Origin: Escarpia spicata
Taxonomy: Eukaryota > Annelida > Polychaeta > Sabellida > Siboglinidae
Reading direction: 5' to 3'
Assembly: GCA_963995525.1 (NCBI GenBank)
Contig: OZ023205.1
Location: forward strand, 43,347,618 to 43,411,617
DNA length: 64,000 bases
The notes beneath the pieces are model-generated. The model made no database searches. It was not told the DNA's origin and worked only from the letters and a program-made list of their open reading frames with translations. Both the position numbers and the translations under genes were made by a program. Shown here piece by piece: positions 1-12,138 of this stretch. How positions within the stretch are numbered: position 1 is the first letter of the stretch; the number at the start of each line of letters is the position of its first letter.

Positions 1-364
1 AGAGTAGTCTCCACAACAAGTTATAAATACACCACCCTGTCAACTAGTGACCACTATTTATAGGTGATCTGCCACAGAAATCAGCATGACCAAGCCTGTC
101 TCATTACTTCTGCTTTTAAAGATAATGAATAATGACAGACCACCACAAGCTTTATGAGTGTCCAGGAGGTCAGCATAGCTAGTCAGTAATCAATACGCTG
201 GACAATGGCTGCAATATGGCACAAGCTACAGCTCCACCCACACACAGCTTAAGCTCAGCAGCTGAAAGGGCAGCAGTGCAATAGATGTGTGAGAACACAA
301 TCTCTGTGACTAGTGTCAAATAACAATTAATGGTTTAATTGTAAGACAGGCGTTATCACAGTCA
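1..364. other. unique non-coding DNA
   Basis: No open frame, tandem structure or recognisable repeat is visible here. Confidence 0.5.
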
Positions 365-535
365 GGAGGTATAACTGTAGATCTGTAGAGTCATAGTATC
401 ATAGAATTGTAGGATTGTATAGCCGTAAAACTGTACAATCACAGAACCATACAACCGTAGAAACATACAACTTTAGGACTGTACAACTGTAAGACTGTAC
501 AAGTAAGACAGTACAACTGTAAGACTGTACAGCTG
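365..535. repeat. degenerate minisatellite, unit about 18-19 bp
   Basis: The words AACTGTAAGACTGTAC and close variants recur with a spacing of about 18-19 bp. The right end (480-530) is the best preserved and the left end is strongly mutated, so this is an old array. Confidence 0.6.
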
Positions 536-785
536 ACACTGGAATAAACCAATGTGGCCTCAATATCATCATTACTTTCTAGAAAATCGCAAAGATACAA
601 ACTCTAATCTTGATAACTAATATAACTACACTATCACGGTCACCAATCTGTGCCAACCGATTCATTGATGATAAACTAACCAGACTTTTTGAAACAGACA
701 ACACATTTATAATCCATTCAATACACAGGATGTTTGACATGTGACACTAGCAGTGTTGTATAGTACACATCTTTTGCCATGTGCA

Positions 786-820
<35 letters not shown>

Positions 821-1170
821 ATGCGTGCGTGCATGTTTGCAGACACACATGTGAACAATACCAACTATGATGAATTTGACTGGCTCACAACCTTGTACAA
901 ATCACTTTAACCATTACTAAATCACCACAGATAGGAGACAGCAAACAGACACGCATTAGTTACACCAGATGGGGGACTGTGGATATTTTCAGGAAGCTGA
1001 CAATGACTTGGAGTCACACTGGCTGTGTTGACACTCAGCTGTTGACATACACACTATGGAAACAATGCCAGGAAACTGACACATTCCCCTGAAGAGTGAC
1101 ATGACAGTGCCACACCACGGGAGTGAAAACAATTCTAGGAACTGCGCTAAGTATATGCCCTCGCAGCAGG
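536..1170. other. unique spacer with a (GCGT)n tract
   Basis: Non-coding DNA around the tetranucleotide tract at 779-836. No frame above background and no dispersed repeat recognised. Confidence 0.5.
779..836. repeat. (GCGT)n microsatellite
   Basis: Alternating purine-pyrimidine tetranucleotide run GCGT interrupted by GCAT. Such tracts can adopt Z-DNA. Confidence 0.85.
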
Positions 1171-1440
1171 CGGTGTGAATGAGACAGGAGAGGCGGGATG
1201 CGGTGTGAATGAGACAGGAAAGGCGGGATGTGGTGTGAATGAGACAGGAGAGGCGGGATGCGGTGTGAATGAGACAGGAGAGGCGGGATGCGGTGCGAAT
1301 GAGACAGGAGAGGCGGGATGCAGTGTGAATGAGACAGGAGAGGTGGGATGCGGTGTGAATGAGACAGGAGAGGCGGGATGCGGTGTGAATGAGACAGGAG
1401 AGGTGGGATGCAGTGTGAATGAGACAGGAGAGGTGGGATG
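1171..1440. repeat. 30-bp minisatellite, 9 units
   Basis: Nine head-to-tail 30-bp units, each containing GTGTGAATGAGACAGGA followed by a GGCGGGATG or GGTGGGATG end. The unit is ten codons long and lacks stops, so a plus frame (repeat NETGEAGCGV) and a minus frame (repeat HPASPVSFTP) both stay open. Two unrelated open frames from one unit argue against coding. Units differ by single transitions (C/T in the GGCGGG block). Confidence 0.92.
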
Positions 1441-1624
1441 CGAGAGGAAGCTGTGTGTCATTTTGCCACTGTGTGTGCTGACAATGCCTTCTAGCGGGTC
1501 TCTCTCACTAGGTCATCACGCAATTAATCTACATAACACGCAGTCAAGTCACGACTGATTTCGTAACATACGTCTACACACATGGCCGTCCAACCTCATG
1601 TTGATACTCCTGTCCCAGTGGGGT

Positions 1625-2005
1625 CCTCCCAGACTCATGAGGGCGGTCATATTCTCACAAGGACCATTCTTTTCTCATGAGGAACATCCCATTTTCACAA
1701 GGACCATCCCATTCCAGTAAGGACCACCCCATTATTGTGAGGACCCTCCCATTCTCATGAGGATTATCCGATTCTCACAAGGACCATCCCATTCTCATGA
1801 GGCCATCTCATCCTCACAAGGACCATTCCAGTCTCATGAAGACCATTTTGATGTTGACTGGACCATTGTTATTGGGTTATTACCATTTTAATGTGATCCT
1901 TACCGTTGTGATTGTTATTACCATTTTGAATGTAGACCTTACCATTCTGGTGTGGACCTTACCATTTTGGTGTACACCATCCATTTTAATGTGGTCCCCT
2001 ACTTT
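1625..2005. repeat. two adjoining degenerate minisatellites
   Basis: At 1625-1850 a unit of about 25 bp built on ATTCTCATGAGGACCATCCC is repeated with many substitutions. From 1850 to about 2005 a unit of about 19-20 bp containing TTACCATTTTGRTGT takes over. Both share the words CCATT and GGACC, so the second may derive from the first. Confidence 0.6.
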
Positions 2006-3368
2006 CATGTAGACATAATGTGGATGCTCCCACTGTGTGTGACATAGGACCAGCCTCCACTCGGGAAAGAACATTCCCATACAGCACTAATCATACACCG
2101 CTCAAAGAACAAGTCCCTGTTGACTTTTCTGGAACCAACCATCTCAGATGTCTTGACTTCCTGGAATCGACATTTCAAGACCTGAGTTCCTATCTCCAGC
2201 GTGACCACTTCAGTGGCTGCGCTTGCCGCAAGTGCCATCAACATCTCGTTATTTATTACGGAAAAACAATAATATTTAGCAACAAATGAGAAGAAACCAG
2301 CGGCTACACCCACGTTGCCCAATATTGTTACCCAATACCGACAATGTTGCCGTCTAAGATGCACCTAATTGCCTATTCCTAGAAGCAATGATTCATGGCC
2401 TATTTTAACACCGATGTGGTCGGCACTGGTCAATAACTCATTCACGGAATATGGTCCAACCAAATGTCAAATCTGATTCAATCACTGTTAATTCCTGCTC
2501 ACAAAGCTGAGCTTCTTTATTATTAGACTGCTCGGGTGTGTGCGCATATGCATGCATGCATGGCATTGCATGAGCATGTGTCTGTACGTGTGGGTTTTTT
2601 TAGTGAGTGCATAATTTTATATTGCATCTTACTAGTGCTCAGTGCAACTACCTTGGTGCTCAGTGCATCTATATTGGTGCCGTGTTAAGCACTGATATTG
2701 GTGCCTAGTGCTTCCACCTTCAGACATTGTTTCACAAGACATTTCAACCATGCCTTATATTATAGTATCGTGTGAACGTGAGAACTGTGCATGAAATGTC
2801 ATTGCACCTGAAGTGTCGGTTACCTCCTAATTGCAACACAACTTTAACAATACTCCAGGGCAATTCTAATTGGGTAGGGATGGACATAGACATTCCAAGC
2901 ATATTCTGTACAATCCTATTTTGTACAAATAAACAATCACAATGTTTCGAAGTTCACAACTATTGCGTTTATTTTAATTAGGGTGTCCTGTTGCTTTAAT
3001 TAGCTGTCTAGTTATTTCTGGCATCATAATTATGTCATGGCATGAAATGTTGGATACCTACATTTTGTATATATTTTCAATTCAATTCACTTCCAATTAT
3101 GGCTGACTAGACTCTGGTCTGGTATCATAACAAAGGAAATATCAATACAATTAGAGTTAACTTGTGCTGCCTGTCAATCAATGTAGTCACTATGCCCTAA
3201 ATTAACATGCGTCAACGCAGGTCAAACAGACTGTTGAGATAGGGGAACAATTGAAATGCTAAAATCTCCTAATGTGACATAAATCATTCTCCCAACAATA
3301 CATCTGCCACAACGCATTCTTTGTTTCCACCAACAAACATACAAGATGGAGTCAGAAGTTAATGACAC
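2006..3368. other. unique non-coding DNA
   Basis: Contains a short GT-rich patch (2532-2600). The longest frame, 119 codons on the minus strand at 2005-2364, overlaps an 89-codon plus frame and shows no family motif I recognise. Confidence 0.45.
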
Positions 3369-3428
3369 GATGACATGTCAGATGACATGCCAGATGACAT
3401 GCCAGATGACATGTCAGATGACATGCCA
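3369..3428. repeat. 12-bp tandem repeat, 5 units
   Basis: Five exact-length units of GATGACATGYCA (Y is T or C). Confidence 0.85.
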
Positions 3429-4582
3429 TGCCAGCATTATCAATAAACTCCCTGATACAGCTGTTCAGGCCAGTCTATAATTATACTGGTCAAGATCATA
3501 CAACTAAGATAAAACCGCAGTCAACATCATTCCCATGAAGGACCGAGACCGGGGAAATCAGAGTTATTTTTCTGAGACAGTGTGCAACGTTACAAACAAA
3601 GCGTTTAATTTCTACCAAGAACATAAACGCCGCAGTAGTGGGGATAGATCACTATTTATATTTCCACTGGTGACCATGCTAAAAATTTTTAATGCTGTAT
3701 TCAACTATTATTATTTTATTTATTTTATTTTAATTTTTATTTTAAATGCAGGGTAACGATTTCGTTTTACCCTAATGGCACAAGTTGTTGCATGTCATAT
3801 CACTGACCCGCTTTACAGTTTCATCAAATTTTACAATATTTTTCCCAAAAATTTGATCTGGGAGATGCTTACCTTTATAAGTTTCCAATGTTCAACTTGA
3901 CAATTCTGTCTACATACGTACATGAATCTACTGCTGCTGTTAGCCAGCTACTAGAAATACAATCACCTCACCCGTAAACTATTATACCCCTCAAACATTC
4001 CCATTTCTCTTTTCAAAATATTTTTGGAAACAAAATCACAGGGGTCTCAAAATCATTGGCACTTCATTCATGCAACTTACGTCTCTCAGTACAAGTGTGA
4101 TCTGTCCCCCCGTGTAGTACAGATCCGCACAAGATAAGTTGCCTAAAGAACTGTGTACGTTCCTGACATTTTGCACGAGCTGTCTGCCGAGGCGACTAGC
4201 ATTAACTGTGCCTGATTCGATGACCCAGCTGCATTTTTGTTTGTTTTGACATGACGCAATAAGTGCGGCTGCAGCGAAAAAGTTAAGAATTCAATTTGCG
4301 ATCTACGTCGTAATTACGTGGTGACTGCGAGACGGAGCCCGCACTGACTGGGGTGAGGTATGTGTTGGCGCACACAGTCAGTCGTTTGTCTTGCTCCTGT
4401 TATACTCAGTCATTTCCTTTTCTCCCACAATCATTTGTGACAAGTCTTGCACAACCACTTTTGTCAACTCTCACTGTATTTTCTCATCTCAGATGTGTGA
4501 CGTATTCCATAGCAGTAATTCCATAGCGGCAATGGCAGTGCACATAGCTAAGACATGCACGCATGCATGCGTGCACACATGT
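3429..4582. other. unique DNA with a CpG-richer patch
   Basis: The stretch 4130-4380 has noticeably more CG dinucleotides than its AT-rich surroundings, for example around GCGATCTACGTCGTAATTACG. It could be a small regulatory patch; no coding support is seen. Confidence 0.4.
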
Positions 4583-5022
4583 AGATAATAATGATAATAA
4601 TAAGATAATTTCTATTGCGCCTAAATCCTTGGAAACCAAGCTTAGAGGCACATCAAAACAAAAGGATTTGTCAATCTCCAAATCCATAAGTAGTATTCCA
4701 GTTGTCAACATATGGGTCAAGGCGCTAGAGAGCTACGGTGGATAAGCAAGGTTGTAAAGATAAGTTTTTAAATGATGACGGAATTTTGTAATATTTTCAA
4801 TTGATCTAACACTAAGGGGAGCATATTCCAAAGAGTTGGTGCAGCAATAGAAAAAGCCCTAGTTCCAATGTTAGTGTTGACACTAGGAACAAAAAGTAGG
4901 TCAGAACTAGATGATCGAAGCTGGATAGGTTTTCTTACAGGAGTAAGCAATGAATGCAAATATGATGGTTGCTTACTGGACAGTGCCTGGTATGTAATGG
5001 TACAGATCTTAAATATCATACG
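4583..5022 (-). mobile_element. L2-like LINE 3' end (5'-truncated)
   Basis: The minus strand reads the far C-terminus of a LINE polyprotein: the frame at 4768-5019 has the order FKICTITYQAL, PSYLHSLLTP, a serine/leucine stretch, then RAFSIAAPTLWNMLPL. That order is the typical end of L2-group ORF2 proteins, after the reverse transcriptase. Downstream, a 3' UTR runs to about 4610 and finishes in an (ATT)n-like tail (TAATAATGATAATAATAAG on the plus strand), as L2-type elements commonly do. No reverse transcriptase core or endonuclease remains, so it is a dead 5'-truncated insertion. A second copy of the same 3' UTR lies at 23725-23885 in the same orientation. The clade name rests on the C-terminal pattern and tail only. 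Confidence 0.65.
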
Positions 5023-5175
5023 CTAGCACACATGGAAGCACACAAACATGCACACACACATCACAAATGGTGTCGCCTTGCATATCAAAATAATTGTTTT
5101 TTTGAAAACGTTTTACGATGTTCAGAGAATTATCATACAACTTGATGCACTGGGATAGGTGATGTCATAGGACGT

Positions 5176-5634
5176 ACTAGGACAGCCAACACCAGTGGAT
5201 GCACTAGGACAGCCAACACCAGTGGATGAACTAGGACAGCCAACACCAGTGGATGAACTAGGACAGCCAACACCAGTGGATGAACTAGGACAGCCAACAC
5301 CAGTGGATGAACTAGGACAGCCAACACCAGTGGATGAACTAGGACAGCCAACACCAGTGGATGAACTAGGACAGCCAACACCAGTGGATGAACTAGGACA
5401 GCCAACACCAGTGGATGAACTAGGACAGCCAACACCAGTGGATGAACTAGGACAGCCAACACCAGTGGATGAACTAGGACAGCCAACACCAGTGGATGAA
5501 CTAGGACAGCCAACACCAGTGGATGAACTAGGACAGCCAACACCAGTGGATGAACTAGGACAGCCAACACCAGTGGATGAACTAGGACAGCCAACACCAG
5601 TGGATGAACTAGGACAGCCAACACCAGTGGATGA
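5176..5634. repeat. 27-bp minisatellite, 17 units
   Basis: Seventeen near-identical 27-bp units containing GGACAGCCAACACCAGTGG. The unit equals nine codons and is stop-free in one plus frame (DELGQPTPV) and two minus frames, giving three overlapping frames of about 172-180 codons. The near-perfect identity points to recent expansion or homogenisation. The first units carry variant ends (GATGTCATA, GATGCACTA). Confidence 0.95.
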
Positions 5635-6169
5635 AGGAAGCCGTAGGACACACAAGGTCAGATCAAATCACAGAAAGAAATTTAACTATAAGAGAGATCA
5701 TAACAAGTCAAGTCATAAAACACCATATTATATATGACGCACAATAAGTCAAAAATAGAGAGGTCATCATGACCCTAGAGAAACAAAGCCATAGATAGCC
5801 TAGAGAGAACGGTCAATTGAGCTGGTCCATGTCTAAGAATACAGTTTATTTGTCATTTTTGGCGTTTCCGCTGTATCAGTTGAAAGATTTGCAGGCCAGG
5901 TAAATATATAAGTGTGTACACAGTCCGACAAGTGACACTCGGCCACAGCGTCACTAATCAGATACGCACACCACATCACAGCGCGTGTACACAACCTTGG
6001 CTCTATGACAATGTTCCGTTAGCGATACTAGTTATTTATAACCATACAATATAAAGGTTACTACAAACACATGACAACTGGCAGTGTGTCATTGGTACAG
6101 TCGTAGCCTCGTCACCAGAATGCATCCAGGGGTATGTTTATGTTTTGTATGAATTATGAAACATTTACA
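5635..6169. other. unique non-coding DNA
   Basis: Only the run-off of the upstream repeat frame extends into this stretch (to 5737). Nothing else is recognised. Confidence 0.45.
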
Positions 6170-6515
6170 TTGTTTCACAACCACATGGTGACACATCCAC
6201 ACGGTGATACAACAACAAAATGACACAAACAGTGACACAACCACACAGTGACACTATCAGTGTATCACATGGTGACACAACTACATGGTGACACAATCAC
6301 ATGGTGACACAACCACATGGTGACACAACCACATGGAGACACAACCACATGGTGACAAAATCACAGTGACACATCCACACAGTGATACAACAACAAAATG
6401 ATACAAACAGTGACACAGACACAGTGACACTATCACATGGTGACACAACCACATGGTGACACAATCACACAGTGACACTATCACATGGTGACACAACTAC
6501 ATGGCGACACAACAA
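6170..6515. repeat. degenerate minisatellite, unit about 16-17 bp
   Basis: Repeated CACATGGTGACACAACC with variants such as CACACAGTGACAC. Phase slips and substitutions are frequent. Confidence 0.7.
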
Positions 6516-6930
6516 CTGGTAACATACTCACCTGTTCCAAAGTCCATTCTTACTTCCATGTCACACATGTGATAAAACATTTTAGGACACCCTTTAAAAG
6601 TCTTCAAAGAAGCAACATCAATCAATCCTTGTTTTGTGTTATATAAAGCCTTGTAAACGTCAGGGTAGACTCCGCACACCAGCATTAAGCAAAGCACACA
6701 CAGAAAAGAATACTGCCACCTCAGTGGTGAATTGGTGATAAACTATTATGGTATTATGTTACCTTGTCTTTACAATGGAACGTTCATCAAGTTTTTACCA
6801 TGCGCAGCAAAACAGAATCACAAATCATTTTCCATTATACAGTAGGAAAGTTACGTTTTTACGGTGTTGATTATGTAAACGATATTTAGCCGGCGGCACA
6901 GCTGAATCTACCTGTAACTGTACAGAGAAA
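6516..6930. other. unique spacer between two arrays
   Basis: A 66-codon minus frame (6497-6697) has no recognisable motif. No repeats seen. Confidence 0.4.
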
Positions 6931-7975
6931 TGTGCTTGTGCGTGCGTGGCCCGGACTGCACGTGTTACTGTAGACATGTGTGCTTGTGCGTGCGTGGCCC
7001 GGACTGCACGTGTTACTGTAGACATGTGTGCTTGTGCGTGCGTGGCCCGGACTGCACGTGTTACTGTAGACATGTGTGCTTGTGCGTGCGTGGCCCGGAC
7101 TGCACGTGTTACTGTAGACATGTGTGCTTGTGCGTGCGTGGCCCGGACTGCACGTGTTACTGTAGACATGTGTGCTTGTGCGTGCGTGGCCCGGACTGCA
7201 CGTGTTACTGTAGACATGTGTGCTTGTGCGTGCGTGGCCCGGACTGCACGTGTTACTGTAGACATGTGTGCTTGTGCGTGCGTGGCCCGGACTGCACGTG
7301 TTACTGTAGACATGTGTGCTTGTGCGTGCGTGGCCCGGACTGCACGTGTTACTGTAGACATGTGTGCTTGTGCGTGCGTGGCCCGGACTGCACGTGTTAC
7401 TGTAGACATGTGTGCTTGTGCGTGCGTGGCCCGGACTGCACGTGTTACTGTAGACATGTGTACTTGTGCGTGCGTGGCCCGGACTGCACGTGTTACTGTA
7501 GACATGTGTACTTGTGCGTGCGTGGCCCGGACTGCACGTGTTACTGTAGACATGTGTACTTGTGCGTGCGTGGCCCGGACTGCACGTGTTACTGTAGACA
7601 TGTGTCCTTGTGCGTGCGTGGCCCGGACTGCACGTGTTACTGTAGACATGTGTACTTGTGCGTGCGTGGCCCGGACTGCACGTGATCCTGTAGACATTTG
7701 TACTTGTGCGTGCGTGGCCCGGACTGCACGTGTTACTGTAGACATGTGTACTTGTGCGTGCGTGGCCCGGACTGCACGTGTTACTGTAGACATGTGTACT
7801 TGTGCGTGCGTGGCCCGGACTGCACGTGTTACTGTAGACATGTGTCCTTGTGCGTGCGTGGCCCGGACTGCACGTGTTACTGTAGACATGTGTACTTGTG
7901 CGTGCGTGGCCCGGACTGCACGTGTTACTGTAGACATGTGTACTTGTGCGTGCGTGGCCCGGACTGCATGTGTGC
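6931..7975. repeat. 48-bp minisatellite, about 22 units
   Basis: About 22 head-to-tail 48-bp units. Each carries GCGTGCGTGGCCCGGACTG followed by CACGTGTTACTGTAGACATG. The first 11 units have TGTGCTTG at the start; later ones have TGTACTTG, and two have TGTCCTTG (7603 and 7843) spaced 240 bp, hinting at a five-unit higher-order repeat. The unit is 16 codons and is stop-free in two plus frames and one minus frame (251, 357 and 391 codons), which reflects the unit and not a gene. Every normal unit contains the palindromic E-box CACGTG. Confidence 0.95.
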
Positions 7976-8374
7976 GCGAGTGGACCCGCGTATCTACCAT
8001 GACATTTTGGAACTCGTAAAAAATGTTATCCTACATAAAGACCTGCCTGCACCACTGGTTAACTGAGACAGCTTACATTCTCTCGGGCACTTCCAGTGAT
8101 GACCAACAGAACAGGCAGACTACTAGCTGCAAACATCCAACAATGTCATAAAGTCAACGCTAAATAATACGCAATCCAAAAAAACACCAAAATATAAATT
8201 TTCAACAACAGCAGATTCATGAGCACTGCTGTACATGTTACACTCTACTGCTCTGAAACATAACAAACAACAGATCTAACTAAACAGAAACTAGCAAGCT
8301 TACACATCAACGCTTGCACCAATTTTGAAATATCAGATGGTGTAATTTCATCAGCAATAAGTGTACCCAAAAAG
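7976..8374. other. spacer, possibly decayed LINE sequence
   Basis: AT-rich DNA leading into the LINE-like remnant that follows. The text around 8215-8270 may belong to the same remnant, but the reading is too broken to claim. Confidence 0.35.
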
Positions 8375-8615
8375 AGTGAATGCTGGGCCAATCAAGTCAA
8401 CGATATTGAAAAGAAGATGAAGATTTATCTCAGCTGTGTCCTCAGAATGCTATCAACAAAAACTTAAACACAGGCACTGTACTGGAAACCATCAGGAAAG
8501 AGAAGGGGACACCCAAAAGAAACTTACCAACGAACCATTGCAAAAGACACACAACACCCAAACATACACACAGGACCTAGAAAGATTGGTTGGAGAGATG
8601 GATGGCATCGATTGC
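8375..8615 (+). mobile_element. decayed LINE ORF2 C-terminal fragment
   Basis: Two pieces in different frames resemble the zone after the reverse transcriptase in many LINE proteins. At 8375-8453 the reading is SECWANQVNDIEKKMKIYL then CVLRML, comparable to the SECWALT..EKR...CLRRML pattern. At 8506-8613 it reads GHPKETYQRTI, then PRKIGWRDGWHRL, comparable to GRPK.TWRR...AQDRDGWRSL. The order and spacing are right, but frames are broken and conserved Trp and Arg residues are changed. It belongs to a different family from the intact element at 20113-22959. I rate this as plausible, not certain. Confidence 0.4.
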
Positions 8616-9299
8616 TTTCCATCTTTTGTGCCTTATGACACAGAGGGTGAGTGGGTAAGTAAATACGTAAGTCATTCCAGTGGCCTTGGTCTGTCAAACA
8701 CATCAGTACTACAAGGCACAGCAAGCTGCCTTCTACTGCTATCTGTCATTGTCACTGTGGTTATTCAGCAAGATAAACTATGTTGTATCTTCTCGTGGTG
8801 GACAACAGGCACCACTTGAGCAGAGGACATGACACACGGCCGCTATCTCGGCATTCTCTCTAATCTAACACCCCAATTCTGACTCATAAAGCCCGGTACT
8901 TCGGAAACATGGCCCTGCCATGTGGCTTCAACCTGACTACATACAACATATCCTTTTGTGAATATCCCCTTCTCTTGGGGGTGGGGACAGGAGATGACCG
9001 TACAGGAACATCTCAAACCAATTCCATGGGGCAGGCAAACTACAATATGACAAACAGCAGCTACCTACATACTCAATAAATACCAACTAACTGTCAATCA
9101 AGAACTGGATGAAGGGCAATCCTAGTGGAATGCCAAATGCCAATGTGGACCAACAACATGATAACTGGCAAATAAACTAATTCTACATAAAATGCAAAGA
9201 AATACTAATTAATAAATAAGTGTAATATACTACACGTCTACCAAACAGGAAACAGCTAATATGTTTGTTTTGTATCTAAACACACAAATTAATATCACA
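8616..9299. other. unique non-coding DNA
   Basis: A 127-codon plus frame (8436-8819) mostly overlaps the LINE remnant in a different register and has no independent support. Confidence 0.4.
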
Positions 9300-9545
9300 A
9301 GTACATGAAGTCACACACAATCTAAGAAGTCACACAGGATCTATGAAGTCACACAAAGTCATGATCTATAGTCACATATGATCTACAAATTCACACATGA
9401 CCAATGATATCACACATAAACCATCAAGTCATCCACGATGATCTATGGAGTCACACATAATCTACAAGTCACGCAAGAACTATGAAGTCACCCATGATCT
9501 ATGATCTTTCGCATGATATACAAAGTCATGCATGATCCATCCAAG
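9300..9545. repeat. degenerate tandem repeat
   Basis: The words AAGTCACACATGATCTAY and GATCTATGAAGTCACAC recur about every 20-26 bp with many mutations. Confidence 0.6.
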
Positions 9546-11164
9546 CAGTTACTTAGGTGTGCCCTTTCTTCAGTTACCCACCAGTGAGACACCAGACAAA
9601 CAAGGGAAATTAATGATCCACTTGGTCAAAGTGAAGTAGGCCACTGGTAAAACATTGTACCGTCTGTCACCAGACTACAGTGTTTCCATCAAAACACTTC
9701 TAAAACAGACCCTCTGTCTCTGCCTGTCTGCACCTAGTCCGCAACGTGTCTAGCTGTAGCACCATATATCATGCAGGTTGACCCGCTTCTTGGAATATAC
9801 GTCACTGCTTGACGTCATTCCGTCACAAACGTTGGTGCAGTGTCGCGTTTATCACATTCACATCACGACAATGCCAACCATCAATTTAACTGTCATGCAA
9901 AAACGAAGGAACAGATTGTCAACCACAGATGACAGCACGTAGGTGGTATTAAAAAACTTGACGTACGATTATGGAACCCTTTGTATTTCTTGTTGCAAAG
10001 TTAACCAAGTCGTTTCTAGTGTGGTCTCAGCCAAGGCCACAGGCACACTGAAGGGATCAAACGTTATCTATCCAGACTAACATCTCCACAGAGTGGATTG
10101 ACAGAAAAAAGAACAAGTACAACTCTACTTCACGAGAGCTCTGCAACTAATACAACATCATCATAAATATTACTTATATTTTTAAAACAGGGAACCAACA
10201 ACTATTGAGTAATAGTTAGAGAGAATGAGCGAGGACAGGCTGCTGAAGACAGCATGGAAAACAGAAGAAGGTGGTAGAAAAGGAAGATAATGGACGGGAT
10301 GGGACCCCCACAGACATAAATAGAACACGTTAGTAGAACTGTAGCTCTAAGTTTGGCCTCCAACGCTGCAAGCAATCAAGAGAAGAGGAAGCAGTATGAC
10401 GGAACCTACCTAACAAACAAACACAGCATTGCCTGCCAATCTAACAATACAGGGTCTCTCATGCTTTGTGTGTGGATCAAGGAGTGTAAAATCAGTGTTC
10501 TCACAGTAAGAACGTGCCTGAGGACACATGGTGTGCCAATATGTCTGCACGGAAGAGGAAGGCTTGTGTCCTGAGGTACAATGAATCGTATAAGAATCCA
10601 GGGGTGTTGGCAGCGAATATCATAAAGTCAACGAATGTTTCGACGGAGGGTAAATGCAATGGAGATTTTGTGTTGACCAAGCAATAATTCGTTCAGCCAC
10701 TCTTTGACTGGTTCAACACCATCTACAAATCTGCATACACATCATGTTTTCTTACTTACAACATCCTGGCCATAGTTCAGAGAGTCCCTGTAAATGTGTA
10801 CTTTGCCAGACAAATTTTTTACCAAACCTACACACAATTAATTACAAAATATTTCTTCACGTTACATATACTTTATTATTAAGTATGCAATATGCAATCT
10901 TCCTCTCTCCGTCAACATCTGATGGGTTTGACACTGTATAGTTGATATAAATCCACCATAAAAGTCACATTAAATCCACAACCTACATTTGTTTGGCGAC
11001 ATATTGTAGACTACTGTATCACTGCTCAGACATAGTTCATACAGAACAGTGGTTATGATGGGTTAATGGCAGATTAATAACTGATTCTGGCAACTGTTAC
11101 AATGTTGATTGCATAGGCATAGAAACAATCTGTAAGACGACAGCTAGCAGGCACACCTGCAGAT
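9546..11164. other. unique DNA with a CRE-like cluster
   Basis: Non-coding, with the CRE-like site noted separately. Short frames of 65-73 codons (10353-10574, 10744-10941) show nothing recognisable. Confidence 0.4.
9799..9817. promoter_or_regulatory. CRE palindrome plus half-site
   Basis: TGACGTCA, the perfect palindromic cAMP-response element, lies at 9810-9817, with a half-site ACGTCA at 9799-9804 and another CGTCA at 9821. The motif is known to bind CREB/ATF bZIP factors. Function here is unproven because no transcript start is identified nearby. Confidence 0.35.
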
Positions 11165-11800
11165 TGGTGACATAAACCATGAGACACTATGTTGACAGAA
11201 ACTATAAGACAGCAAGCATGGTCACATAAACCATGAGACACCATTAAGACATAAACCAAGAGACATCATGTTGACGCACACCATGAGACACCATGGGGAC
11301 ATAAACCATGAGACACTGCAGTAATATAACCCTTGAAACACCATGGTGATATAAACCATGAGACACCATGGTTTATGTCACCATGAGACACCATGGTGAC
11401 ATAGACCATGAGACAATGGTGACATAAACCACAAAGAAACCATGTTAACATAAACCATGAGACACCTTGATGGCATAAACCATGTGACAACATGGTGACA
11501 TTAACCATGAGACATCATGGTGATATAAACCACAATACACTATGGTGACACATAAACCATGAGACACTATCATGACATAAACCATGAGACATCATCGTGA
11601 CATAAACCATGAGACATCATCGTGACATAAACCATGAGACATCATCGTGACATAAACCATGAGACACCATTGTGACAGAAACCTCTAGACACCATGGTAA
11701 CATAAACCACAAGATACCATGGTGACACAAACCATGAGACACCATGGTGACACAAACCAAGAGAGACACCATGGTGACACAAACCACAACACCATGCAGC
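11165..11800. repeat. degenerate 25-bp minisatellite
   Basis: About 25 units built on CATAAACCATGAGACACCAT plus GGTGA, with substitutions and small indels throughout. The units near 11570-11660 (CATCGTGACATAAACC) are the most homogeneous block. Confidence 0.8.
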
Positions 11801-12138
11801 ATAAACTAGCAGAACATAGGTAGTAACTCTTCTCAGAAAAACCCCAGCAGGGGGCATACCTTGTCCAGTGCAGGGATAGGCCAACAGTATTTTGAGGAGT
11901 TAAACATGTTTTCGCCCAGCCTGGTTTTGTCAAGGCCTTGTTTTGGTGGACTGCTGACAATGAACCAGAGTGTACTAAGAGACCTGACATCATTGAAGTA
12001 TGTGGCCCGAGTGCACACGTCATCACAAGCTGTAAACACTATGGGAAGAGAGACGTCATCCCAGGCTGGGAACAATGAAGGAACCGGAGATGTCGTCGCA
12101 TTGCTGTAAACAATAAGGGAGATGGGCGAGACAAATAT
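11801..12138. other. unique spacer
   Basis: Several overlapping frames of 80-113 codons on both strands, none with a recognisable domain. Confidence 0.4.

Noticed and set aside
5122..5737. Three overlapping frames of 172-180 codons
   Set aside because: By-products of the 27-bp array; frames exist on both strands at once.
6825..8019. Long open frames of 251-391 codons
   Set aside because: All derive from the 48-bp unit, which is stop-free in two plus and one minus register; no start context, non-repeat domain or codon signal supports a gene.
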